Positions 36,501-43,246 of a stretch of DNA of 64,000 bases are shown piece by piece. This DNA comes from Thalassobellus sp050294475. Lineage in GTDB: Bacteria; Bacteroidota; Bacteroidia; Flavobacteriales; Flavobacteriaceae. Position 1 is the first letter of the stretch, and the number at the start of each line of letters is the position of its first letter. The notes under the pieces are model-generated. The model had not been told where the DNA came from, did not search any database, and worked only from the letters and a program-made list of their open reading frames with translations. The position numbers and the translations under genes are program-made. Location: positions 79,022-143,021 of the forward strand of contig JBNKOE010000022.1 in assembly GCA_050294475.1 (NCBI GenBank). Reading direction: 5' to 3'.

Positions 36501-38030
36501 GCAAGTGTTTCTAATGAAATAACCATTGATCCGCTTCCAACGTTAGAAGTTAATATAGATGTAAATGCAACCAATACTGAAATTAATTGTGCTGGTGATA
36601 CTACAGGTGTTATTGTTGTAACAGCTCAAGGTGGTTTAGGAAGTTATGTTTATACTTTACAAGATGGTATAGGAACTAATATATCACCTCTTAATCAAAA
36701 TACAACTGGTGTTTTTACAGATCTTCCTGTTGGTTCTTATCAAATAAGAGTAGATAGTGGAGATTGTTTAACAACGTCTTCAATAATTCCAATAACCGAA
36801 CCTTCATTACCATTAGATGTTAGATTCACAGCTACAGATGTAACTTGTACTGGAGCAAATAATGGATTGTTAGAAATTGCAGCAACTGGTGGTACAGGTA
36901 TTATAAAATATGCTATTTCACCTCAATTAAATCAATTTTTTGAATCACCAATTTTTGAAAATCTTGCACCAGGAAATTATCAAGCTATTGCGCAAGATGA
37001 ACTAGGTTGTTTTGTCCTTTTTGATTTTGTAATAAACGATCCTATACCTGTTTCATTAAACATTGTACCAAATTCTATAATTCCAGAATTGTGTAATGGC
37101 GATGCTAATGGTGCTTTTAGTATAGAAATATCAGGTGGTGAGTTGCCATATAGTGTCGCTTTAGATGATATTAATGGTGTTTATACAACAGGAGCTTTAA
37201 CTCAAACACAGTTTGACTTTACAAATTTATCTGGTGGAGATCATGTTGTTTATGTTAGTGACGCACTTGGTTGTGAGTCTGAATGGAATATAACGTTCCC
37301 AGAATCTGTACTTATAAATCCAGTAGCAGATGTAGAATATGGTTGTTCAAATAATTTATCAACTAATACTGTAACGGTTAATGTTGATGACAGTATTACT
37401 GATCTTTCAAATTTAACTTATTCATTAGATGGAGGGGCTTATCAAGCCAGTAATATATTTACAAACGTACCTGCAGGATTAAATCATTATATAGATGTTA
37501 GTCATACAAATGGTTGTACTAAGCGTACAGAGTTTTTTGATATCATAGGTTATGATCCATTAACATTAGTATTACAAGATGGAGAACTAAATCAAATTGT
37601 AGCTGTTGCATCTGGTGGATCTGGTGATTATGAATTTACATTAAACGGAGAACCATACGGTAGTGAAGATACATTTATTATTTATGCGTCTGGTGATTAC
37701 ACTGTTACAGTAACTGACCGTTTTGGATGTGTAGCATCTGACACAAGATATTATGAATATATAGATGTATGTATACCTAATTATTTTACACCTAATGATG
37801 ATGGGAATTTAGATGAGTGGGGACCAGGATGTACCAATCAATATAAAGATCTTAAGTTTAATATTTTTGATAGATATGGACGTAAGGTAGCTACGTTGCG
37901 AGTTGGTGAAAAATGGGACGGTAAATATAAAGGAGCAGAGCTTCCATCAGGAGATTACTGGTATGTTGTGAAATTAAATGATATAAAAGATAATCGTCAA
38001 TTTGTTGGACACTTTACGCTATACAGATAA
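27522..38030 (+). CDS. Giant SprB-repeat surface protein with CHU_C sorting tail
   Basis: Secreted adhesin-like protein of 3502 residues. Signal peptide (to about residue 28). The N-terminal region is followed by a DUF11-type domain (about 390-540, 'ITLTKVVEDTSGNDIS...LGDELNYIIGFQNTGNDDATNLTI.D'). Then come many SprB-type repeats from about residue 740 to 3270 ('V.CNG..DG.I.......G...YTYSIDGG..', 'F.GL..G.Y.ITV.D..NC'). The C-terminal 90 residues are a CHU_C type B sorting domain ('CIPNYFTPNDDGNLDEWGPG...DRYGRKVATLR'). SprB proteins are moved along the cell surface in gliding. This one is about half the length of the Flavobacterium johnsoniae protein. An SprF-like gene follows 35 nt downstream. 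The central part appears richer in GC than the two ends. Confidence 0.9.
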   Translation: MKKTTYVNKGIISLLLITLFCSNYIFAQLPVPFSPRLPGGSIKVKGDIILIGNGIVTGKDLPLPYNGTEINNDNEGVYINVASGGDPSIFSSSSANLSINNSCKDILYAGLYWASVYPLEVANNVDVQFEGTPRFEDWNQIKFKLPTGGFIDLVADNNPDPVGEEDDIIFDGYEYYGSGVENSFKDSPIICYKNVTNLLQGLSEADGEYTVANLRATRGVRRGGCSAGWTLVVIYESPILPSKFISVFDGYAGVQNTTELDIPVSGFQTLPSPLPVNSNLGVAALEGDIGIPGDSFQFKASTSGTYTVLSDAINQPDNFFNSSITLEGVHVTNRNPASLNTLGLDINNFKLPNPLNSVLPNNATAGDLKLTTNGDGYGVFLTSFAVEIIEPKITLTKVVEDTSGNDISNQLVDLGDELNYIIGFQNTGNDDATNLTIRDVLPINIDFNYPADLEALPPGVTVQSYNPLTRELIFNVDDSVVEENDPVQEIRFKVSVVSSCSLLDDACSNVISNQAYVTYNGTINSTFAITDDPSLSANTGCLITPAATNFLADLNCTFEEEVILCGDNVVLTAGNGYDAYSWSTSPSGTPVIGTTQSITVTTPGTYYVHNTALAPCQSIDQVFNVITFGANVTNPIIPFADQVVTCPNDGKSLPNIFLCGGNDSRFIQTGITDTTSIIWEKLDETSCTAVINQDCANEDSGCTWNQVTTGPDFMADTAGQYRLTLNYTGGCFNQFYFNIYTNLLVPTATTKDIICKTPGEINVGGVPSGYEYSIDGVNYQPSNLFSITSPGIYSVYVRQIGVTPNPCIFSVPDVQIRQRDFTVSTNIIQPFCNGDFGSVIVAANDVRPQYYFSIYNGATLVNSVGPIIASDYRFNNLNPGTYTINVSTEDGCIYSEDIEIINPPLLTATAALTKPLTCTDGEITVYPDGGTPPYYYFVNSTTVFQGNPEIVVTASGVYNITVVDSNNCSADASITVNASQEPDFNVLKTDILCYNSNTGEIHFNVTNANGYAITYSIDNGTTFQLNDTFSNLSAGTYQALIKYSLGGTDCLSVAQDITITQPDTALTASAGISELAGCGPSGEGKVRITNPQGGTPPYEYSFDNQATWITVNEADVTPGTYTLYIRDANGCIYAMPDIVLDPEPVTPTIDVSDPDFNCNGTANATVTVTNSNSSNTYTYTYLLDGVENTNTADPKTFLDVPEGSHTISVAYKLKAVPTYSNLLLEDFGYGDDTTSPGINPVYYCFERQKVGTECKGSIVIQDGDYSVTSNIVKPYGAWVNPVDHTPATIPPTPKGRYLVVNIGATIPKTEILYEKQIDDIIPNQPINVEFFAMNLLKAGNTQYNADLLVALVDGSGNEISSFATGEIPKIESWEQYPKTPLTLDPGANTSLKFIVRSNVQQTSGNDVAIDDIRVYQLPKTCITQVDFPFVVESGKAFTANITGTSNVSCSGGTDGSITIAAQNFDPLKGFQYSIDSGVTWNTQMTSPYTITGLAEDTYDIQIRYDDTANSCDFPYTQNITTPALLTVSVSATPVTCLDGSTVTATTSGGTPAYSYELLDTSLNLVANFPSSGILTSVVQGDYIVRATDANGCTDDEPLSLVAPTTPTATIINADYCYDATNGASLEVSASGGQSPYQYNINGGAFQSSNIFTNLTPGTYDIIVRDSFGCTFSLPTQTISSQVKVSMLTKDLDCTATPDATITGTISGGVAPYTYEVSVNSGAYTPLGTTGSPFIYNTTIDGTYQFQITDANGCSTQSTVETINPISLPEITSVIQTQPILCSNDSNAAIQVNINNAVGTPSFVINVFNNTTGVDYGTQTSGLTAGDYTITLTDAKSCTDTATITIAEPAPIDFDLDQVDITCNGLGGTSLGSIIVQNVTGGTAPFTYYITNNFGDVIPGNPYAAVSNEDYTFTVINYGIYTIDVVDANGCSLTKQVTMASPPSDLLIDVTTFSSDCTNGGTAVVQAISAVGSGSYEFGILESNTAPYTSTFYPATGPSDTRQFDNLIPGVVYTFVVHDLATDCYYVKSANAPIAPASSLTSTVVPNNVVCKGDSNGSVTFTIDNFDSTTTSVDYQIFEAFSNVSVGAIVNLPVTFGTPETVTTPSPGTLAPGQYYIVFTENGSGAFNGCKSASAIFEIKESAVALSATASAVKNQNCNALGQISVIGHDGTAPYTYQVLLNTDPVPASTDPAWVSTNTFDLPANSYIAYVKDDYGCIQAATPVILDADPVPVIAALVNNQCTATEGNFIIDVSLTTAGIAPYSYSIDGSSYQSRTAPFTITNLTSGSHTIEVKDSNGCGNLVSVDIVAPLGLMPTVTTLPSCSDDDGVITVTGSGGSGNYTYAISPNVGSISGNVISGVPSGTYTVTITDTTTLCTQNANITLDVATPVTFTTTPTNVSCNGSTDGTITVNLPASNDNPIYTYSIDGGVTTQTSNVFTGLASGIYNITVTSGKNCTLTQQETVGEPDPINVPTPTVVGYACTTGTNTTNFASITVSGVIGGSGTYTVYEFIKGGVTVQSGSNNQYIESDLSGGTYTINVYDDNGCSGTITATIAPYIELDKINVVINPITCKKDEDITVSVSSIGGTPTNLEYTVEDVVGVVTGGVYSQTNTTGIFTGLTIGNYVITVTNLDTGCSLQKAHYVSDPNTFDLTIDSVVDVTCFSASDGSVNLTFIDRTPSPTDESGPFSYSVIDSLGNTVDSGTSLSAGPITLSGFASGTYEITAELINDPRCPIDKKFTITAPTAALAISETHTDITCVSGNNDGSISATATGGWPGGYEYQLEITGGTTPIASYSSVSNFTGLTPGDYVVSVRDSRGCIASDVVTLAIPIPIAAIVTPSTTLLSCFGDKNATITVSNPMGGQGSNYTYMLNMVAPTASSSGPQSSPVFTGLGAGTYNVTVTDGYNCEFTSTDVVISEPAQIQATLVKSTSQTCLTGTTLTLSATGGTGSYEYSDTASFTTILGSFASSTPINLPQGASGTYSYYVRDTNNCYASVSNEITIDPLPTLEVNIDVNATNTEINCAGDTTGVIVVTAQGGLGSYVYTLQDGIGTNISPLNQNTTGVFTDLPVGSYQIRVDSGDCLTTSSIIPITEPSLPLDVRFTATDVTCTGANNGLLEIAATGGTGIIKYAISPQLNQFFESPIFENLAPGNYQAIAQDELGCFVLFDFVINDPIPVSLNIVPNSIIPELCNGDANGAFSIEISGGELPYSVALDDINGVYTTGALTQTQFDFTNLSGGDHVVYVSDALGCESEWNITFPESVLINPVADVEYGCSNNLSTNTVTVNVDDSITDLSNLTYSLDGGAYQASNIFTNVPAGLNHYIDVSHTNGCTKRTEFFDIIGYDPLTLVLQDGELNQIVAVASGGSGDYEFTLNGEPYGSEDTFIIYASGDYTVTVTDRFGCVASDTRYYEYIDVCIPNYFTPNDDGNLDEWGPGCTNQYKDLKFNIFDRYGRKVATLRVGEKWDGKYKGAELPSGDYWYVVKLNDIKDNRQFVGHFTLYR

Positions 38031-38065
38031 CGAGAATTAGTGGTTTAACCATTAAATATAAATAA

Positions 38066-39043
38066 ATGCGAAAATTAATTATATATGTACTTCTCTTTTT
38101 TATGGCTAATAGCTATGGACAAGAGTTGAATTTACCTGTTTTTACTCAGTATTTAGCAGATAATAATTTTGTAGTATCATCAACGTATGCTGGTATAGGA
38201 GATAACTTGAAAATAAGAGCTAACGGATTGACGCAATGGGTTGGTATTAAAGATGCTCCAGATAATCAATCACTTTATGGAGATTTTAGAATTTCAAATC
38301 GTTCAGGTGTTGGATTTTCCTTGTATAATGATAGAAATGGAAATACTATTCAAACGGGGTTTAAGTTTTCTTTTGCACATCACCTTACTTTAGATTATTA
38401 TTCTAAACAATATTTATCATTTGGTATATCTTATAATATTAATAATTTCAGAATAGATATTAATAATTTTAATACTACTTATGAAAACCCAATTATAGAC
38501 CCTTTTGTTACAGATGAAAGAAAAACATCAAATAACAATTTTGATGCGGGCTTTTTGTATAGAAACAAAGGATTCTTTTTAAGTTTTAATGTTAATAATA
38601 TTTTAGATAAGAACATTGATAAGAAAATAAGAATAGCAGAACCTAGTTTACTTTTAAACTATCAAATATATTCGGGCTATACTTTTAATGGTCCTAAAAA
38701 AAGTGGTTTAGAGTTTGAACCGTCTGTATATTATCAAATGTTTGCAAGTGATAACCGTTCAAGTACCGATTTAAATTTTAAAGTACGAAAGTTTAATAGA
38801 AAAGAAGATTATGTATGGGCTGGAATTTCTTATCGTTTCTTAAATGATCAATTTTTAAAACCTTTAAATATTGGTCCTATGCTAGGTTTTCAAAAAAGTG
38901 TTTTCTATTTTGGGTATGCTTATCAAATAACGACTAATGAGTTATCATCTTTTAATTCAGGTACTCATGTTATTACTATTGGATTAAACTTTTTACAAGG
39001 TATTAGTAATTGTCCTTGTGTGCAAAGTGCAGTACATAAATAG
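38066..39043 (+). CDS. PorP/SprF family type IX secretion membrane protein (SprF-like)
   Basis: Outer-membrane protein of 325 residues, signal peptide ending NSYGQ. It has the family features 'LPVFTQYLADNNFVVSS.YAGIGD...R.NG..QW.GI.DAP..Q.L' and a series of barrel strands to 'GTHVITIGLNFLQG'. SprF-type proteins are needed to secrete and attach the SprB-like protein encoded immediately upstream. No coiled coil or SPOR-like extension is present, in contrast to the relative at 24.7 kb. It converges on a YceI-like gene with 5 nt between the stops. Confidence 0.92.
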   Translation: MRKLIIYVLLFFMANSYGQELNLPVFTQYLADNNFVVSSTYAGIGDNLKIRANGLTQWVGIKDAPDNQSLYGDFRISNRSGVGFSLYNDRNGNTIQTGFKFSFAHHLTLDYYSKQYLSFGISYNINNFRIDINNFNTTYENPIIDPFVTDERKTSNNNFDAGFLYRNKGFFLSFNVNNILDKNIDKKIRIAEPSLLLNYQIYSGYTFNGPKKSGLEFEPSVYYQMFASDNRSSTDLNFKVRKFNRKEDYVWAGISYRFLNDQFLKPLNIGPMLGFQKSVFYFGYAYQITTNELSSFNSGTHVITIGLNFLQGISNCPCVQSAVHK

Positions 39044-39048
39044 TTATG

Positions 39049-39630
39049 CTAACATTCTTTAATAAGTAGTTGAAAATCTATTTCAATAGTTTCATTAACA
39101 TAAATTAAACCTAATAGTTTTTTTGGAGGAGCTATATTAAAATCGCAAATATTTAGTTCTAAAAGTCCTTTAACAAATAAGTCATTTTTTCCTTCTAATG
39201 TTACAGGTATTTGATATTCTTTTATTATTCCAGCAATTTCTAGTTCTATTGTAGCTTGTAAAAAAGAATTTTCATTATATATATTTTCTAATTCCTTTAA
39301 TTTTAAAAAAATATATGGGTGTTCGTTAGATTTTAATAATTCTTGAAAATCTTTATTCATGCCTTTGTTTCCACAATCAAAACAAGCATTTTCTAAAACA
39401 AGTTCTGTTTTTTTAAATACCATTTTATGGTCTTTAATTTCAAAAAAGACAGGAATAGGATTTTTTAATTTTGTAACATTAAATTCACAATCAAAAGTAC
39501 TGACATTCGTTTTTCCTTTAACTACTAATTTACTATTAGGTGTAATAACTACAGAGGTGTTTTTTACAATACCTCTATTAGTAAAAGCAAATAATAACAT
39601 AATAGAAAAAAAATACACAAACTTTTTCAT
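39049..39630 (-). CDS. Exported YceI-like protein
   Basis: Protein of 193 residues with a signal peptide (about 1-20). It shows the YceI pattern in compact form: 'SKLVVKGKTNVSTFDCEF', 'LKSNEHPYIFLKLKEL', 'ATIELEIAGIIKEYQIPVTLEG', 'LELNICDFNIAPPKKLLGLIYVNETIEIDFQL' (overlapping the family end). YceI proteins are periplasmic lipocalin-like binders of isoprenoid lipids such as quinone precursors. It lies downstream of the barrel gene and a second YceI on the same strand. The terminator at 39682-39716 separates it from them. Confidence 0.8.
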   Translation of the reverse strand: MKKFVYFFSIMLLFAFTNRGIVKNTSVVITPNSKLVVKGKTNVSTFDCEFNVTKLKNPIPVFFEIKDHKMVFKKTELVLENACFDCGNKGMNKDFQELLKSNEHPYIFLKLKELENIYNENSFLQATIELEIAGIIKEYQIPVTLEGKNDLFVKGLLELNICDFNIAPPKKLLGLIYVNETIEIDFQLLIKEC

Positions 39631-39672
39631 GAAGTTAAATTTCTAATTTTCAACTTAATATAAATATAAATT

Positions 39673-39716
39673 TAAATAAAAACAAGTCTCAATAAGATAA
39701 CCTCATTGAGACTTGT
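39673..39716 (-). terminator. Rho-independent terminator of the barrel gene
   Basis: On the minus strand, ACAAGTCTCAAT pairs with ATTGAGACTTGT around an 11-nt loop, then a T-rich tract. It follows the barrel gene stop at 39730. Confidence 0.85.
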
Positions 39717-39729
39717 GAAAATTCTCTGA

Positions 39730-40998
39730 TTAGAAGCTAATAGCAGCCTCTAAAGTAAGTCCGTTAAATTTAGCATCTTCAAGAAGATCTGCTGTTGGAT
39801 AATCGTTATATTTTTGATTTACATATTCCACTTTCATCAAGATATTTTTAGTCATAAACCAACCAGCACCTAATTGAAATCTATTAATAGTTACATCATT
39901 TCCACCTGCTAATTCAGCACTAACAGTATTGTAACGAGTACCTATGTATAAGTTTTCAGTACTACCAAATCGATATATAAGTTCCCCAGCATATTGTTGA
40001 GTTTTTCTTCTATCTGTTTCATTTAAAGTTCTACCAGAAGCTAACTCAATAGTTCCGAAAAGTTCTAAACCACCAGTTTTTATAAATGGGTTAATCATAA
40101 CTGCTGTAATTTTATTTTTAAATCCTGGATCGAAACGACCTGATCTAAAATTATCACTAGTAGCTGTTTCTGCTTGTAATACGTCATAATATCTTGAGCC
40201 AGCTCTATCAGCAGTATATAGATAAACACTTGGTGCATAACCTGTATTATATAAAGATCCTGTTAATCTAAATCTAAAATCATCAGAGATTTGTTTATCA
40301 TACCCTAATTTAGCTAAAAATGCAGCTCCACCAGTTGTTCCATTAGATATTTTAACATTTTGATTTAATTTGCCATTAGAGAAACCAACCATTCCTAAAA
40401 ATCCACTATCACATTGGTAAAATAACTCAGCACCAACTTCAGTTGTAAATGAATCCATAATTAAATTTCCAACAAATGGATTAAAGAATGTTTGTGCATT
40501 ATCACTTCTTCTAAAGTGAGCATCACCATAGTTGTTTTCCATGTGTCCAATTTTTATAGTTGCGTGCTTCATAAAATCGCTCATAAAGCCTTCACTAATA
40601 AAATCTAATTTATCAATTTGGAAATAACCTCCTTTAACATAAGTTTCATGGTGATGTCTAGATGATAAATACGTTCTTAAATGCATTCTTACACCATCGT
40701 ATAATGCTACATCTAAATCTAAGTTAGCAGTGGCTAAGTTAAAGTTACTACCAATTTCTACCATTGGTGTAGCACCTGAGTTTTTACTATCTAAAGCTTG
40801 ATATTGTAGCGTTGAAGCACCACCCATTCTTACTTTTACTCCGTCAAATGATGTTACACTATCTTTTTGAGTTTCAAAAACATGTAGTCCATCTTTATCG
40901 GGGTGTCTAAAATTATCTAAATTTCTATTTTGAGCATAAAAACTGAATCCAGTTAATATAACTCCTACAAATAATAAATTTTTAAAAGTTGTTTTCAT
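39730..40998 (-). CDS. Predicted outer-membrane porin-like protein
   Basis: Exported protein of 422 residues, signal peptide ending SFYAQ. It is composed of amphipathic beta strands and ends in an aromatic residue (LEAAISF), typical of outer-membrane barrels. The motif 'IKIGHMENNYGDAHFRRSDNAQ...PFVGN.IMDSFTTEVG' recalls phosphate-selective or general porins of Bacteroidota. It lies 28 nt downstream of a YceI gene on the same strand, so the two probably share a transcript. The substrate is unknown. Confidence 0.7.
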   Translation of the reverse strand: MKTTFKNLLFVGVILTGFSFYAQNRNLDNFRHPDKDGLHVFETQKDSVTSFDGVKVRMGGASTLQYQALDSKNSGATPMVEIGSNFNLATANLDLDVALYDGVRMHLRTYLSSRHHHETYVKGGYFQIDKLDFISEGFMSDFMKHATIKIGHMENNYGDAHFRRSDNAQTFFNPFVGNLIMDSFTTEVGAELFYQCDSGFLGMVGFSNGKLNQNVKISNGTTGGAAFLAKLGYDKQISDDFRFRLTGSLYNTGYAPSVYLYTADRAGSRYYDVLQAETATSDNFRSGRFDPGFKNKITAVMINPFIKTGGLELFGTIELASGRTLNETDRRKTQQYAGELIYRFGSTENLYIGTRYNTVSAELAGGNDVTINRFQLGAGWFMTKNILMKVEYVNQKYNDYPTADLLEDAKFNGLTLEAAISF

Positions 40999-41026
40999 GA
41001 TTTTTAATTTAAATGGTTAGTTGTAT

Positions 41027-41614
41027 TTAGTTTATAAAGGTTGTTGAAAATTCGATTGTTAAATCATCTCCGGTAGTTATGGTACCAAATAATGCTTTTG
41101 GAGGGGATATGTTAAAATTAGTCATCTTAATTTTTTTCTCTCCTGTTAAGGTAACTTTCTCTCCATTTATGTTTATTGTAAAGTTTAATGTGATTTGTTT
41201 CTTAACTCCAGTTATGGTTAAGTATCCTACAGATTGTACAGCATACGTTCCATTTTCTTTTTTTGTAACATTTTTAATTTCTGTTAATTGAAAATCAATT
41301 GTTTTGTAGTCATCTGTTTTTAAAGCTTTATAAGTGTTTTTATCCATTGAGCCTTTTCCACTTTTTAAGCTTTCAGCAACTACAGTAAAATCACATTTTT
41401 CTATATCACAGGTGTTAATATCTTTAAATACTATTTTTCCACTTTGAGTTTCTGCTGTGATATGCCAATCGTGTAAACTGGAAGTTCCAAGTACCTTTAA
41501 GGTAGAGGCATTATTGTTTAAACTGAATTCTTGTGAATAGCTTATGCTTATAGTAAAAAAGAATAATACTAATAAGCTTAGTAGCTCTAATTTTAGGTTT
41601 CTATATCGTAGCAT
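41027..41614 (-). CDS. YceI family periplasmic protein
   Basis: Exported protein of 195 residues. It has clear YceI features: 'LKVLGTSSLHDWHITAE', 'KSGKGSMDKNTYKALKTDDYKTIDFQLTE' (key residues M, K..L.......I.F), 'GYLTITGVKKQITL', 'MTNFNISPPKALFGTITTGDDLTIEF'. Family members bind long isoprenoid chains in the periplasm. It heads a likely two-gene unit with the barrel protein downstream. The divergent neighbour is an MFS transporter about 255 nt away. Confidence 0.88.
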   Translation of the reverse strand: MLRYRNLKLELLSLLVLFFFTISISYSQEFSLNNNASTLKVLGTSSLHDWHITAETQSGKIVFKDINTCDIEKCDFTVVAESLKSGKGSMDKNTYKALKTDDYKTIDFQLTEIKNVTKKENGTYAVQSVGYLTITGVKKQITLNFTININGEKVTLTGEKKIKMTNFNISPPKALFGTITTGDDLTIEFSTTFIN

Positions 41615-41834
41615 AATTTATATTGGTTTTAAATAATAGTGCAAAGTTTGATAGAATGTTAATTTTAAAATATGATTTTTATCATATTTGTAATTATGTA
41701 GTTAATTTGTTGCATTATTGAAAATTAATTTATTTGTTTTTTAATGTCTTAATATTTTTAATATTCAATTAACTCTTATTGTGGTTAAGCTATTTAATTA
41801 ATCTTTTTATATGTTTAAAATAAAAGCTTTACAT

Positions 41835-41842
41835 TATTTTTG
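41835..41842 (+). promoter_or_regulatory. Promoter -7 element of the MFS gene (TATTTTTG)
   Basis: Exact match to TAnnTTTG, 28 nt before ATG 41870. It overlaps an in-frame TTG at 41840, which therefore cannot be the start. Confidence 0.6.
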
Positions 41843-41869
41843 TGCCTTTTAATAATAGGTTATATTCTC

Positions 41870-43015
41870 ATGGAATTAAGGCGAAAACAACGTATAGCAT
41901 TAAACACATATTTTTTTTTATCAGGTATATGTTTTGCTACTTGGGCATCTCGTATTCCAACTATAAAATCCTTTTTTAATTTTAATGAAGCCGAATTAGG
42001 AACCATTCTTTTAGCAATGCCAATAAGTTCTTTAATAGGTTTGCCTATTTCTGGGTGGTTAATTTCAAAATTTGATAGTAGGATTCCATTAATAGTAGCT
42101 TTTGTGTTTTTTTCTGTATCGTTAACACTAATTGGTTTTGCAACCACGCCCTTTTTATTGGTAACAGCAGTTTGCTTTTTTTCATTTTGCATGCGTATCA
42201 TAAATATTTCTATGAATACGCAATCTATAACTTTGCAAAAAAAATTTGAAAAGCGTGTTGTAGGTGCTTTTCATGGACTTTGGAGTACAGGAGGCTTAAT
42301 AGGTGTAAGTTTTTCTACATTAATGGTGAAAATGAATGTTTCAATACACATACATTTTCTTTTAATTTCAATAATGATATTGATTGTAGCACTATTGGCA
42401 TTTAAATACACTTTAAAGAATGACAAATCAACATCAGGAAATAAATTAATTTTAGGAAAACCAGATCCTTTTATATTTCATTTAGGACTTTTATTATTTT
42501 TAGGAGCTATTTGTGAAGGAGGTATGTTTGACTGGAGTGGCGTTTATTTTAAAGAAGTTGTAAATGAAGAAGTATTTACATCTGGTTATCTAGTATTTAT
42601 TTTAACCATGGCGTTTTCTAGATTTTTTTCAGATAGGTTTGTTAACCTAATAGGCTTACAAAAAACTTATTTTTTAAGTTCTATATTAATTTCAATAGGA
42701 ATATTAATCGCTATTTTGTTTCCTTATTTTTGGCCAGCTTTATTAGGGTTTTGTTTGGTAGGTTTTGGTACTGCTGCTATTTTCCCAATTACAATGTCTT
42801 TAGCAGGAACTTCAAAAAAATATTCTCCTGGTATGGTAGTTTCAATAATAACCACGTATGCTATTTTTGGAATGCTGTTAGGGCCGCCATTAATAGGTTA
42901 TTTAGCACATGCTTTTAATTTGCAAAAAGCCTTTTTAATTTTTGTTATTTTAGGTTTTATGTTTATTCCTGTTTCTTATTCGTTTTTTAAGCACCAATCA
43001 AATGATAACCAATGA
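41870..43015 (+). CDS. MFS transporter, YbjJ-like
   Basis: Major facilitator superfamily protein of 381 residues with about twelve membrane segments. The start 'ALNTYFFLSGICFATWASRIPTIK' and the cytoplasmic 'GWLISKFDSR' after the second segment fit the YbjJ group of bacterial MFS proteins, whose substrates are poorly known. The second half includes 'GGMFDWSGVYFKEV' and 'GFGTAAIFPITMSLAG', also typical. ATG 41870 is chosen because a promoter element sits at the alternative TTG. No operon partner. Confidence 0.82.
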   Translation: MELRRKQRIALNTYFFLSGICFATWASRIPTIKSFFNFNEAELGTILLAMPISSLIGLPISGWLISKFDSRIPLIVAFVFFSVSLTLIGFATTPFLLVTAVCFFSFCMRIINISMNTQSITLQKKFEKRVVGAFHGLWSTGGLIGVSFSTLMVKMNVSIHIHFLLISIMILIVALLAFKYTLKNDKSTSGNKLILGKPDPFIFHLGLLLFLGAICEGGMFDWSGVYFKEVVNEEVFTSGYLVFILTMAFSRFFSDRFVNLIGLQKTYFLSSILISIGILIAILFPYFWPALLGFCLVGFGTAAIFPITMSLAGTSKKYSPGMVVSIITTYAIFGMLLGPPLIGYLAHAFNLQKAFLIFVILGFMFIPVSYSFFKHQSNDNQ

Positions 43016-43037
43016 ATAATCTTTAATACATAGCGTA

Positions 43038-43190
43038 CTATCTAAAAATATTAGTAAGTTTATAAAGAAATTTACCAACACCAGTGTGCTCAATCTTACC
43101 GTTTTTCAGTTTTTGTTTATGAATTTTTCTTAGTCTTTTGTAAAAATCGGCACCATTTTTTCTTGCAAATTTTATTTTTCGTTCTAATTC
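43038..43190 (-). pseudogene. C-terminal remnant of a lost gene
   Basis: The minus strand is open for 50 codons (starting ELERKIKFARKNGADFYK, ending KFLYKLTNIFR) between a TAG at 43191-43193 and a TAG at 43038-43040. There is no ATG, GTG or TTG in frame. The composition looks coding and basic. It may be the decayed end of a gene once placed upstream of the window's cydB 3' side. Confidence 0.3.
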
Positions 43191-43246
43191 CTATTCAGAA
43201 GTTAATTAATAAGTTGCAAGATGTTGCAGCACCAACTACAACAAAA

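Noticed and set aside
41860..42201. Minus-strand open frame of 113 codons opposite the MFS gene
   Set aside because: It is fully overlapped by membrane segments of the MFS protein, whose frame is clearly coding.
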